From NCBI GenBank assembly GCA_963281255.1, contig OY725499.1:4421148-4485147 (forward strand): a stretch of 64,000 bases of DNA, written 5' to 3'. This document shows, piece after piece, positions 19,237 through 34,200 of this stretch. Each line of letters begins with the position of its first letter. Position 1 is the stretch's first letter. Source of the DNA: Aphrocallistes beatrix (taxonomy: Eukaryota; Porifera; Hexactinellida; Sceptrulophora; Aphrocallistidae). The position numbers were made by a program, and so were the translations under genes. Under the pieces are notes generated by a model. It ran no database searches and had not been told where the DNA came from. It saw nothing but the letters and a program-made list of their open reading frames with translations.

Positions 19237-22200
19237 ATGTCTGACATCGGAGTGAGTCTGGTGAAGATACAGGATGACCTGAATAAGCTGAAGCTAGCGC
19301 TGCAGAGAGGAACTCACAACGATGGAACGCCTATCGACATAACAGCCATTGAGGTATACATGGAATTATTGACTGAATTCAAACTCAGACAAAAGTGACA
19401 AAATTCTGAAACATATTTCATATACCGTATTTCCCTGAATAAGCGCCGGGTCTAAATCGTGCGCGAAATAACGCCGGGGCTCGAATAAGCGCCCTGGCGC
19501 TTATTCGAAGCAATACGGTATATATAAAAGCGGGGGCGCAATAGAAAAATATTATACTTGGAATACAAACAAGCGGGATTTAATGGAGAAATTTCACGTA
19601 AAAGCAGTCACTCGTAAAAGTTAGCTCAATATTAGAGTTAACAAAGCGGGACGTCCCGCCCAAAACTGGACGATTATATATTCATATTCTATTTTTAGAA
19701 TGTAGTTGAGCGCACTCAAGCACGGGTTGGGCGCGCAATTGAGAAAGCGTCTCGAGACAGAAATAGCCAGGTGTCCACGCTGCCATTCCTGAAGCCGTCT
19801 CGGTCGCTAAGCCCGGAGCGGATCCAGCTGCTGTTGAGTGATGCAGCTAGCCAATCAAATCGCAGATCTCGCTCCAACGTGCGATCTCCCAGATCACCCG
19901 GGAAGCTCCAGCCAATCAGATCACAGGATTCAGATGCAGCTGTGCCTATTCTTAGCAGTCCTGTGCGAGATAGGAAATCTAGCGAGAGGAGAATTCTCAA
20001 GGGTGAGTATATGCCTAAATTACATGCCTAAATTACTCCTTTTCAGTTTAATTTTTCTGCCACTTTGTACCACATCATGAGTCACCACTATGCATATAGC
20101 ATATACATTACCCGGGCAAAAGTATTCTACCACCACAGAAATCTCCATACAAATAGTATTCAGATTTCAGGGCCGGCGCCACCGGGGGTGTCCTGGGTGT
20201 CCAAACACCCACTGCGTCCTGTTTTATCATATTGTAAAATATGTATCCCTCCATAAATGGACACCCACTTTCAGAGAAATCCCTCTTAGGACACCCACTG
20301 CCGATAAAACATGGCGCCGGCCATGGTGTTAAAGTGGATTTATTCATTAAGTAACATGTACTCAACCTGTAAGAAACATTCTATTTTTATTTCAAATTCG
20401 TGAACTACACATTCTACGTAATTACTCATAATTGAAATCCTCAACTCAATTAGTAACTCACAAGTTTATAATTATTTCCTTTGATACTTGATACTATCTG
20501 TCCCAAGCCACAGCCATTATACGTGATGGCGTTTAGTGGCACAAAGTGGCAGAGGTTGAGAATTTTCTCCATGAGAATAAGTAATTGAGTTGAAACTATC
20601 AATTATGAGTAATTAGAATATGTAGATAACGAATTTGAAATAAAAATAGAGTATTTTTACTGTTTGAGTACATATTCCTTTTTGAAGAGAACCAATTTAC
20701 TTCTATTTGTAAGTTTTCGTGAAGGTCGAATACTTTTGTCCGGGTAGTGTATACATATGTACATCTTACTGTAAGGTCTGTAGAATCTACTACAGGTAGT
20801 ATTCAACTAATATCCATGGTCCTTCTGCTAGGATATATGGTCTAGGTTATATTTTAATGGATCATCAGTATCCATTGTGGCATAATGGGACCAATTACGA
20901 CCACCTATGGAATTAAATTGTGCCCGTGATTTCAGGGTGGTCGTATTTCTGAACTTCTTGACATGGAAGCCAACCTTAATTCTCAATAGTTATGTTTCTG
21001 TTGGAGGCGGAAGCTCGTGAATACTTTGAGTGCAGTTATTCCTTTACTCATTAATAATCCTGGTTAATTATATTATAATTCCGTTGCCCCTGGAATGTGT
21101 CGCGTCATTTCCGGTTTAAGCCATTTTAGGCGGGGAAGCCTTAAAATTTGGGGTTTATTTACTATAGTAGACATAGGGGTTTTCTGACACCCCATTTGCA
21201 TGGAAAATGTCAAAAAACTGTACCTGAAACTCAGCTTTTTCACCAAAGACAGTCAAAAAAGCCGATGTAAAAACCTCGACTGTATAAATAGAATAATACC
21301 CAGCCATCCGAGGGTATAATTATTAATGAGGTGTCAGTTTATTGTCCTTTCTCCGCCACCAAGGCCAGTAAGGCCATTGTTTTGGAACTAACCTGTGGAG
21401 GTTAGTTCCAAAACAATGGCCTTACTGGCCTCTTTCTCAAGCTATGGATCCTAAATTGGGATCTCTCTCTCTCTCTCTCTCTCTGTGATTGCCTAACTCC
21501 CGATTCGATTGCAGTAATGGATTGTAACTTAGTTTAATATTTGATTGGTCAGCACAATTTGTCACCTATCTCGGCAACTGTGAAGATTTCGTTTAGATCT
21601 GCGAACTACTTTGTAGACTCTACAAAGGGGTTCAGGTAAATAATAACGTATACTTCACATTTCTAGCACCTCCCAGTTCCTCAATCAACTTACACAAACA
21701 AACCATTGAGTACTAATTATAAGATGATTTGGTATGAGTATATTTGTTATAGTTTCAATGTCCTAGGATGTTTATTATATTTGAGTAAATCTCTCTCTCT
21801 GGGAGATATAATTACTTTCCACTGAACTTAATGAATATACAATCGTGATTGTATCATTAGACTTAGTGGAGACAGAGAACTGATGTGTCTCATTTAGTGG
21901 AGTGAACTGACTAGATTCAATGAACTTCTAATAGTGGCACAATAAGCCATTATCAATTTGAAACTTGTTTACATCTTGAGAATATATAATGTTTATGCAA
22001 CACATATGTTTTGATGATCTCTCAGAATTGGGGTTGGCAATATATGGCCTGCGAGCCTAAATAATGGCACGCGGAGTTGAATATATTTGTGGGTCGACAT
22101 ACCGTAAACTGGGGCGACTTTGGCCCTAAGAGGTTGCTTTGTCCCACAATAGCAATTTTAATAAAATATACTCAAACTTATGAATCAATATGATCACATT

Positions 22201-25200
22201 GAAAATATGTTGAATGAAACTCTCAATATATCCACAGGTATTTAAACCGCAATACTTCTAAGTTTGAGTATATTTAATAAATTGTGGGCCAAAGTCGCCC
22301 CAGTTTACGGTACCGACATTTATGTATATTCAGGGGTCTGTTACCCTAGGCAGTGCCAATGGCACACAAGGTCATAATGTATTGACTTTATAGGTAAACT
22401 GGCACACTTCATTCTTAAGGTTGCCCGCCTCTGTCTTAGAATGATAGCTATACTCTACACTAACTGTGTCGTTCTCAATCAATTCGTTTATCGATAGAAT
22501 TTATTGAAAGATCTAGCCTTCTTAACATGTTATTTAGTATCAGGTAACAGGTAGTAGCCAAGGTGGTATGTGGTTTATATGTACCCTTAAATTGTAACGC
22601 AGCGAGATTTGAGAGTTGAAAAGCTTGTATAGCGATGTCAAATTCAATTATATATGCACACAGGGGTTCCCATTGGACCAGAGAGTAGCTACCTTCTCTC
22701 CCTAAAATGAGCCCTACCTCCTGAGAAATTTGTGAATTTGAGACTTTATAATGACAACTATAGTGTATTATAAGAAAGTATTATACGAAGATAACACTAA
22801 TTTCTAAATTTAGATATCGATAGGAGATACTTAAGGAAACCTAAAACTGGAGTTAGTAAAAACATGATTTGATTGTTTATATCAAAATTGTGGCATTTGG
22901 AATGTAAACAAATATTGGAATGTAAACAAAAAAAAAGACGTCATGACCTGGAAAAAAACGTGACAGCAATCGTATGTGGAACGAGATCTTCCCCATAGGC
23001 GTATCCACTAGGGGGAAAATGAGAGAAGCTCCACAACCTATTTGAAATTTGATCTTCATGTAAAAAGTATTACTTTTTTATGCTAGCGGACCGATAATGT
23101 AAAATTTGGACGATATTGCATTTATTTTTTCATTTGCTGGGTAAGTATAAACTCAGACGAATCTAGGATATCACGAAACACACATTATCCGCTCCGAAAA
23201 ATCTCCTAGACCCACTAGGAGATTTAAATATTATAATATCCAGTCTCATACATTCCAACTTGAGCCATGATAAAAGCGGGACGCAGCGTTGAATTTCGCG
23301 GGACATGGCGGGACGCAATAGAAAGGTACTATGCATAGAATTAAATAAATCTGGACATAATGGGGAAATTTCATGTAAAGCGGGACACTCGAGAAAATAA
23401 GCTCAAAAAGCAGGATGTCCCACCAAAAACTGTACAGTTGCCCAGTATGATACGAATACTGTAGTCGAGATGATACAGTTATCAATTAGCTAAAAATAGA
23501 TTTGTGTTTCCTAATAAAACAATAGAAAAGTAAGCTAGAGTTTATGTGCAAATTCGATCAACATCATTCGTAATGTGTCTCGTAGCTCCACAATGGCACA
23601 ATGAGGAGACACATCAACAGGATTGTGTACTGCTTTCGTGTCCTGACTTATCAAATTCTCGCTGAGCTAAGCTAACATTAGTTCAAAGTTGCAGTTATCA
23701 TAAACAAATATATATATGGCAAGATTCTTGGCAACGTGGAGTGAACTTTGGAATGCTGCTATGTCTGATTGGGATGAATTATTTTATAATTAGTTCAAAT
23801 TAAATTCTTCTTAAATTTGAACTCAATTATCTCAATTACGCAGTTGTCCTGTCGAAATTAATTGAATGGATTGTGCGAATGTGTGCCACTTTAATATATG
23901 GCTTGCTTAAGTTGAGTTGTTCTTTATAGTGGCAATACTGCACAGGACTGGGGTTGGTTAACCGATTTTCGGGCTCGGTTATTTTGATTTCCTACAGGGC
24001 GGTTAACCGGTTAACCGATGTCAATATTAATTGGTATAAATATGGAATTTTCGACTAATATTTCACCTGATATTGAAAAATTACAATTTTCAGTGGTCTC
24101 GAAATATACTAAATGATTAAAAATAGAAATTATAATTTATTATCAATTTTTTAGAAGTAATATTTATGAATCTCCATCGATAATCAATGAAATTAGTCTA
24201 AATATTTAGAAAATAAAGCAGATCGGCTAACCGATCCAAGATTTTCTTAACCGTTAACCGTGATTGACGGCGGTTAACTGAATCCAGCCTTGCACTGAGT
24301 TACATTAGGAACATTTTTTAGGTAAAATTATTGCAAAATCCCGCGTAAATACTCAATTTACACCTCAATCAAGCTTGAACATATTCGTTTTAAAATTATC
24401 GCATCTCAAGGTTATTAGTATAGATAACATCCTTTGCTTGTCTGGAATCCAGCCTTGGACTGGCACTAGAGAACTGTTTTAGTATGCCACTTGTTGGGGC
24501 ATTAAAATGTGACTTTGCTATATATTTGCATTTCCCAGTACTGACTGGGATAAGGAGCCGTCGGATATATTGTTGAGTGATTACTCAGTTCTGACTGTTA
24601 ATAATTGGATTATGCATATATTAAAGTATTTAATGGTTTCGAACTTACCTCCATAGGATGTTATATAAGTTCCAGATGGTTACTTTGATTCTAACAAAAT
24701 TATCTAAATTTAAACTTTTAGGGATCATCAAATAAATTAGCCATAGATCAATGCCACCAAGTTCCAGTGGGAATTCTCATTGGATAAGAAACGGTTGCAT
24801 TCCCATCCCTGGTCAATTTCCTTAGAAACTCTGTCATTTCGGACCACAAATGTTAGAATTTTACGCGCGCAATACGTAGTTTGTTATTCAAGTATTTAAT
24901 TAGAAATTAATACTCTAATCAAGAAAGTAAGACTGTAACGAATACATTCTGCATTGTTCTATATTTATCTTATTAATTTAAAAATACAGTTTGAACTCGA
25001 GGTCATTTCTACGATGATAGAATTTCTGGGATGTTTTGAAAGGATCTGGTTACTAGGGAGTGGCCAATGTGATCATAGGGCCAAATATTTCATTTGATAC
25101 CATAGCAGAATCCACCTCTGTGAAATATAAAATTACTTCTAAATCATATCCATTTGCTGAGAATTCTTAAGGAATACGTCTGTGTCCAGTCACTCTGTAG

Positions 25201-28200
25201 ACAATTGTGATTAATGGGTTTGGAATTCAGAAAATGATTGGTTAATTAACTAAATTCAAAGCGAATATAATGTAGTGTCTGAGTAAAATATTTTCTACGT
25301 TAAGACTCAGTTAACTCCTCCTCCTTTCCCTCCCTCCAAACTTCTGTCCAGCCCAGAATAAAATTGTGTCTGCTGTACAGATATTCTACTCGTAAATGTA
25401 ACTCAATCGATCGAAATGAATCCATCTTTACCTTATTACATTGCTTAGAATCCTTAATCGATTAATTCCTTTTTAATTAGTGGCTATCATTATCAAATCT
25501 GTAACGTTTCAAGGGAAGATTTTTTTTTGTTGTATTACGTAGCGAAACACAGTCAACTCCGCTTAATCGGGACAAGTCTCCAGGAACGCAATGGTTCCCT
25601 TACATAGAAGCTAATACTAAATTTCATTGGTAATTGGGAACTCCGCTTAATCGGGACAAAATATCCGGGACCAAAGTGTCCCGATTAAGCAGAGTCACCT
25701 GTATATCAATTGAAATTATAACAATACAAATATTTACTATAGAAGCATATGGTCGTATTAGACAACATATTGTGACATAGGGAGAAGGTGTTGTATTTCA
25801 GGATTTCTGTGTTACGTAACTTCTGAATATGTGAGGTCCTTATTCTGATTCTCAGTGTGAAGTGCCACCATTTCCATTCTTAATGTTGACTCAGTTGTTG
25901 ATTAGATATTATGCCTATCCTCAAATGGGAGCAAAACAATGATAATCCAATCGATCTAGTGAACGAATGAAACATATTTGTCAATTCTAAACTTGGTGAG
26001 AAGATTTCTACTGCTTAATATCAACTAAAATCCGATCATAGGAAGTACTATCACTCTGAACATATTGGAAATGAAAACATTGCAAGTACAGTGGTATGTA
26101 TCCAAGGTAGACTCACACTAGATATGCACCAATATCCAGGTTAGGAATGTGATTAATTATTCTGTATCTGATCTCAAGTTTTTCTCTTTGGAATAGTTAA
26201 ATCGCTAAGATTCATTTCAGCCCGCCTAAATTAGCGTATTCACGCGCGTATAGCTATTTATATACCAATTTCAGCTGGGATATTGCGCGCCTAAATATAT
26301 TTACTTAAAAATCCACACATTTAGGCGCCATATCTAGCTCTAGAGCGGGCTTTATCTTTTGAGCGGGGGAGCCGCCTGATTTGCATAGCACTTAACGCTA
26401 AGCATTGCCATTACAATTCACTCCACTTAAAATGCATTAGTGATTCATAATCTTAATTTATTCTAAGTGGAAATCAACCGCGACACCCAAAAAATTGATT
26501 GGCCATTGAAACGTAGCACTCACAGTGGTTGATTGGAATTCAGTGATATCTCAGTATAGAAGCGATTAGTTATACGAATAGCTTCAAAGACATAATTACA
26601 TAATTAGGCATAATTATATATAACTTGCTAATGTCATTCTTTTTTGTAGTAATTAATTCTCCGTTACGTGTTTAATTACATGAATTCCAATGATACACTT
26701 AATTAACTATGCCCAAACATGGTGTTCTATGCTTCCACTAAGTCATGAGCTGTAATAAATAATGTATCACTATAGTGAACATATTTTCAATTCCTCTCTG
26801 TTCGAGTTTAGTGTAAGAGTTTCTTTGAAGGTCATTTAAGGTAAAATCTGAATACTACACTTTGTTGTTTTCTAATTAGTGTTTATTTACGTAACGAGTG
26901 CATTAATAGGAATGTACTACGTATTAGGTTTATCGTTTGTTGATAAATTTAAGAAATACTTTTAATTAATATTTAGAAAAGACAACCATTACAAAATGAT
27001 TTCATCCTAGAGTTTTGCACACAAGGACACATGGTAATTGTGGCTTGTAGTTGTCGCTCTTATTGTGACTAACTTTCTCTATCAAATTAATGATAAGATT
27101 TGCTGGTTTTATTACATTCGAGTTATTTCGCTGAATTAATCACCAAATTCCATCCACCTGATACGTTGCTTTGAGACAGGATTACTTGGTTGGAATGCAG
27201 TTGATATCGATTGTACTTTAATTAGAATCCAGGTGCTATTAATTTAGAACTAACAGTGTCATTATTTTCAGAATCCATTTGAATAGTTTTGCGATATTAT
27301 TAGATTATTGAAATGGTTTCTTTTAATTCTTTTTAAAACGTAGCCTTAAAAACTCACTTTTATCAGATTGTGTCGTCTTGCCACTCTTTATGCCATTTAA
27401 TTCATCGTTGGAGTAATGCATAGTTTTGTAACTTTCGAATTTATCCATTTTAGCTCATACATGCAAGTTTTTGGCGGGACATTTCGCCTTTTCCACTCTT
27501 GTATTGAGCTAATTTTACCAGTCTCCTTTGTACTTGAAATTTCTCCATTATGTCCCGCTTTTTTAGATTTAATGTAAATACAGTCGACTCCGTTTAATAG
27601 GGTCACATCGGTCAGAGGACATTTTTCCCCGATTAAGCAGAGAACCCTATTAACCGAACATAATTTGTATTAGCTTCTATATGTGAGAGCTATTCCGGTC
27701 CTTCCAAAAGTGGCCCGATTAAACAGTGACCCTATTAAGCGGAGCCGACTGTACTTTATATTATGTTCCGCGATATTCAACTTGTATCATGGCTCAAGTT
27801 GGCCTGTATGCCACTATGCAGTCAGGGTTGCTTATTATGAATGAACACAATTTGGAATTTCACATGGCCTACAGTATATTCAGCTTCTTTTGAGAAACGG
27901 CAACTTCTCGATACAGTCAGGGTCGCTTATTTTGAACCCGCTTAATATGAACATTCGTTTATTATGAAATAACCTCCTAGCACCGATTTCATTTTTTAGA
28001 TAGTATTTGTATTGAATCAAGTTAATATGAAGTATCTCTATTATGAACAGATTTTTTGGTCCCCTGGTGGTTCACAATAAGCGACCCTGACTGTACTATT
28101 ATTGCCTCCCCTTTATCCATAATCCCAAGTTATATTAATAGTAAAGGTTTTTCAAGATTTTATTGAAAGTGACGGATAAAATTAAAAACATGGGATATTA

Positions 28201-31200
28201 ATAGAATCGATATGGGATTTAAAATTAACAAATTATTTCATCTTCTTCTGAAATTTCAATCAGCTGTTCTTGTTTCGGGCGACTCTTTAGTAAACTCCTC
28301 TTCACTACTTTGGGACTGTAGGTCTCTCTCTTCACACCTTTCAATTGTGTCGACCTTCGTGAGGATTCTAAATATAACTTGGGGTCAAATGGCACTGGAT
28401 CGTAGACCTCTGGGACGGATTTGGATTTCATCATCGGGATGTGGCGGATGTTTAGAGGTGACTTTTCCTGGGTGTTTAGTGACATTTTTGGGATTTGTTC
28501 TTCTTTTCGCGTTTTCTTACTGACCCCATCGAAGATGCTGGGTCTTGGTCCCAAAAGTCCGCCAATCAAATAGTCGGAAAGCAATTTGGGTCCCTTTTGT
28601 TGTTGTAGTGAGCCCATTTTGTGTCGCTTTTGCGCTTTCGAGGATAAAAATTCGATCGAAGCGTGGTTTGTCACTTTCAGTGCTGCCCATTTTTCTGCAT
28701 CTTGGAACCGGTCGAGGTCTCGGATTCTCGGAGAGGCGTTCCCTTCGCAGACCAGAACTCTTGCGCAGTCAATGTGTCCCAACTGGCAGGTGATTAGAAG
28801 TGGCGTCAACCCTTTCAGGTTCCTCTTGTCCACATCGAGTCCGTTCTCTTTGAAGCTGGCCACTAGTTTCGTCGTGATTTCGAGGTCTCCTTTCATGGCA
28901 GAATGTGTCAACACGTTGTTCCCACTGAAATCTTCCTGGATTAGTCTGGAGTGTGGCAGTAAGAGTTCCAGAGCGTCACAAAATCCACTTAAAACCGCGT
29001 GTATAAGGGCAGTTTTCCCTTCTGAGTCTTGTAGCTTCAAACTCGCTCCTTTCCGAATGAGTAACTTTATCATATTTTTCCTCTGCTGTTCGTCGTTAAG
29101 GTAGACAGCTCTCATTAACCCAGTTTGGTTGTGGAAGTCTCTAATATTGGCGTTGCACCCTGAATCCAAAATGCGCTTGGCTACTCGGAAGTTTCCCGTG
29201 ACAATGGCGTCCATGAAGATGTGTGGGTATTCGTGTTGTCGCGATAAAGTGGCAGAGTGTCGTGAGCGCCTTTTCGACCCATGGCGCGTAAAATATGGTG
29301 ACCCATTTATTATGTTGTCCGGCATATTCATTAAAAAAGTTTTTTTAATAGAGATATTGATTTGGGTATAGAGAGCTATAGTCCTATTTATATGCCTAGA
29401 AACAAGTGAAACTCTAAAGTATGCATAAATGTCTGATTAGCCACTGCAAATATGTGGCACGTAGCAACGACTGGGGTTCTCGGAATGTGAACTATTCAGT
29501 TCAGTAGAATAGGTAATTGAACTGGAATTTAATTTAAATCAATCTTCCTTTTAGTACAATTTGAATGAGTTTAAATTAAATTATTCTTTCTTCAATTAAG
29601 CCATCTTTTGTGCCACTTTGTAGAGATTATCCAGAATTTATTTTAATGAGATATCCCTGAAGTTGTCGTAGGCAGGTGTTTTTGAATCCTTAAAATAGAA
29701 TTGAGAGCTAAATATATTTATTCGATTACCCATTTTGATTCGATACATCTGTACTGTTATTTAGCAGTAAAGTTGACAAACAACTCGATTCGTTTATTAA
29801 TAACCCATTTTCCAACAAAATGACACTTTTAGCGAACTCCACTTTATTTTATTCAAACTCTTATCTCTATGGATTTTTGTATGTTGACATATTTATATTT
29901 ATTTGTCCTTTGATGTCATAATTTTAATACAGATCCTACTAGTTCTTACCAGTCTATTTGGTAACCATCTAAACAAACAAACAAACAAACAAAACAAACA
30001 AACTAAACAAACAAACAAACGAACAAACGACGAACAAACAAACGACGAACAAACAAACAAACAAACAAACAAACAAACAAACAAACAAACAAACAAACAT
30101 TAATTGAGTATTGATTTGATAATTATGGAATATTTATTTACGAGTAAGGCCAAATTTGTCAACAATTCTCTTAAGAATTGCATTCCTACAATTCACATAT
30201 CTTTACGCTTGTACCATTTGTCTACAGCAGCCAATCAAATGTCTATCAGCTGACAGTAGAATATGTATAAGTATTCTATTAGTGTGATAAGGTGTGAATT
30301 AGAATTTAGTGATATATCGACACATAGATTGTGTCATATAATCTTCTTTATGTGATGTTATGATTTTAACACCTTTTTCGGTGATGTACTTTCTGTGTTC
30401 ACCAATTAATAGCTTGGTTTTCATCACATTCTGCCATGATTACATCGAATGAGACATTTTGATTGGTCATTTTAGATAGCTATTTAAAATTAGAAATTTC
30501 TTGATTAGCCATTCATTATCGTCATAACTTCTTGTGGTCCCATTACGAGCAGTGCATATCTCAAACTCTAATAATCCTTGAATATCTTAAATCAAGAATT
30601 CGTAGTAATTATATTATGCCTGGAATTTTTTGGGTTGAAATTCCAATTAGCTAATAGCTTCTTTCCATTCCAAGCCATTTGAATATGATAATCAGAATGT
30701 ATGTATTCTCTACCTGGTATGAGATTGGAATATTTTGCATTCATTAGCAGATTTGTAAATCTTAGTAATTTAGAGGTTTTCTATATGAGTCGTTCTGTCT
30801 AACAAATTTTGTTTGAAACTTGAGCTATCACTGATAGCTTCGGGTTAAGATTGGCTGGTGCTTAAGCGCATGATTTATTCATATTTTGTACCTGTGCTGG
30901 ATGACTTCATTTGTAGTTGTCTATTTCGGGAAATGACCTATGTTGACTCAGCCAATCGAAATATTTGGTTAAATTTATCCTTTCATTGAACATCTGGCGT
31001 ATTTGTTGTATTGTTTTATCCAATAGAATGCTTAGATTTCTCTTTATATGTCTTCAGAGCAGGGAAAGATAACAAAAATATTTCGAATATTTTTTTATCA
31101 AAATGTTAGTCAAACTGGCTAATTCTAGCAGAGCAATTAGCATTGAATCTATTCTGGGTCAATTTATTGGGATAGAGCCACAAAAGCCACTTTGATTTGA

Positions 31201-34200
31201 TAAAACTTCGGTTTAAATTCTTTAAATTTCGAACTTGCAGAAGTATGTGTGATAATGAAATTATTATCGGAATAATTCGCGTGATGTGCTATAGTTGGTT
31301 TCTTTAGAATGCCAGATAATATTCTCAAATATTTTCGCTGTTACAAATTGCTTTTCGAAGGAAATATCCCTGACTTAATTCTCCTATGATATATGTTAAA
31401 TCCACGCAATTGATTGGCTATTGAGGAATTACACATCTCATTTGTGATCATTCCAAAACTGACCGATCAGCTTAGCGAGAGTTTAAGCGTGAATGTCGAT
31501 TCCTAGGATTTGATTGGCCGATTCCATTCCCTTATGCCGATTGGGTAATATTTAGAGAATTATATCATCGAAAAAATGTGTCCAGTTACTTATCTGTTCG
31601 ACATGATATAACTTTTAAATCAATTTGTGATTAATTCAGTAATATTAATTGTAAAAAGGAAAATCATTTCTAGAAGTGTTTCAATTGATAGAAGTGTATA
31701 CATCACACAGATGGCATTTAGATTGTTGACTTTATATTTCTGCTAATTTCTTAAACCTTTGAACCAAAGAAAGTATACAAAGATGAATGGAATTAATAAA
31801 AAACCACAGTGGTATTTTGGGGACATTTTATATGCCATTGAGTTAAAGGAATTATTAAGCAAATACTAGAAATGATTTGCTAGCACGGATTCACCTGGTT
31901 AATGTGGCATATTGAATTAGCCAATGGAATTTCAGTACGAAGAACAATTGGGTGTCTCCTGATGATTAATCTCTAAGCGAATTCCAAGCTTTTTAGAGGA
32001 AAATTACATTTTTGAGTTAATAATTGAAAAACAAAGGTTCTAAATGAGAGCTGAATTAAATTCCTTAGATTTGGCGGGAAATTTCTATGAGAAAATTATT
32101 CAAATATGAAAAACTTTATCAATGCTAGAAATAGAATATTTGGAAATATTTACAATTTGTTTTTCACATATATGCATATTTAGATATTCCAATAACCAAT
32201 AAAAACGAGGGTTTTTCTGCTTTAGATCTTGCAAGTCGAATTTAAGTTTTAAATTTACGAATTTCGTTTCTTGTTGATTAGGGATATACTTCCAGATTAC
32301 ATAATATCCATCATCATGGCCTTAGAATAAAATTTGAAATTTCTATGATTTTATGTTTTGAATCAAATCTTATTATAGATCTTGCGGAGGTAACCTTACT
32401 AAACAGTCATCGCTTTCTACATAGATATGCTGAACATAGATTTAGGCGCCATAATATCTCACAACTGGCAACATTTAAATATTTAGGCGCGTATCTAGTC
32501 TACGCGCCTAGTTATATTAGTAATGGTGTGGCTGGTGGAGACATTTTCTCTTTCAGTTGGTAATGCATTTTTTTCACTTTGTTCCACCTAAACAAGGTGT
32601 TAACAATTGTCGTCTTCCTCGGTCCACCACTTGAATGGCAAAACTGCTCTGCGTATTTTGTACATGCGTCTTAATAAATTACTTTGCACAGCTGTTCATC
32701 ACTAAGTTGCAGTTCTTTGGAATGTTGATCGTTTCCTTTGATTTAGTTGCGCTACATTCCAATCTGTTTTTAAAATTTGAATAGGTGAACAGAATTAACC
32801 AATCAAAACGGATTATTTCTGAATCAAAGCATTTAGCGCACTGGTGCAATCTGATTAGCCCGAACCGACTGATTAACCAATCAGATCTCGCAGGTACAAT
32901 CACGGAGCTACCCAATCAGATCGCGCTGTGAAATACAATGAACAAAACAACCAATCAGCGTTCATTAATATTTCAATGCATTGTCTAGCTTTAATCATTC
33001 TTAATCAGTCTAACTACTTTGATTAGGGAAGTGGAGAGTTCCCTGCCATTGAAGAGTTTCGTTAGGTAATAATAGTTCATTCAACTCGCGATTGTATTGG
33101 CTGTTCATTTTATTTTGATAGAACCCTAACGGAATTCTTCACACTTTTATATTTAAACCGAATGTTATCTCCAAACATTTCCAATTTTTCTCGACCGGGA
33201 AATCTCAGATTTTCAGAGCTCACCAATTCTGAATACTTGAGTAATCGAGTCATGAATTGATAACTGAATTGATAACTAGATTTGCGAGTCATATATTCTT
33301 GTATTATAGTATTACAGTGAAGATTGGATATAACGACAGATCGAAAATAACGACATTTTTCTCTTGCCCGATGGTACGTCGTTATATCCAATCTCCACTG
33401 TATATCCAGTATTATATCCTGGTCCATTTGAGTCATTACAAACTATACTAAATCGTCTTCTCCCTCTTAAAGTGTTCCAAGTTGTGTCTATTGTCATGGT
33501 TGATGACACTCTAGTCCTATTCATTGACTCACGAATCATGGCTACAGTGACTCGACCATAGACATTCCTTATCGTATCATAGATACAGAATAGGAATTAG
33601 TTATGTTAGTAGTTTCAGTTCAATCACAGGGCAACACTTAGATTTTACCCTGAAAATGTATCTGTAACTAACAAGTGACCATGGGATCAGGTGGGTAGAC
33701 ACTACAGGAACAGAGCAATTCATTAATGAAACATTGGTAATATTTCTGCTAATGTGGGTTATGCCAAAGTTCGTTGCAACTGAACCGAAGTACATTTCCT
33801 TTTTAAACGAAAGTATAAATGGAAGAATGAATTTCCTGCGAAAGTTTGAAATGATTTTTGCATTTGTTGATAGAAGTTTAATTTTGCCTAAGGTTGTGAT
33901 GATTCTTACAAAGAATATATTGGGAATTTCCATGATGTCAGCTGCTGCTAATCTCAGTGATTCAATTTCCTCTTTTGATGCTGCACTGAACAGAGTTTTT
34001 CCTGAAATTTGGTTTCCCAATTGCTTTCAAGTGTATGCAATACCTTTAATTTTGTTATCAGGTGTATTAATAATGTGTTTTCAGTTGTATTTCATTATTG
34101 CATAATGGACTGACCAATCAATTCTTAACTAAGGTTATGAATGGAAATGGATATCTAGCTTGAATGAACCAATCAGATTACGCAGTTAGGATTTTAAACT

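Noticed and set aside
29899..30103. Open frames on both strands with poly-FVCL or poly-NKQT
   Set aside because: They are translations of the AAAC microsatellite.
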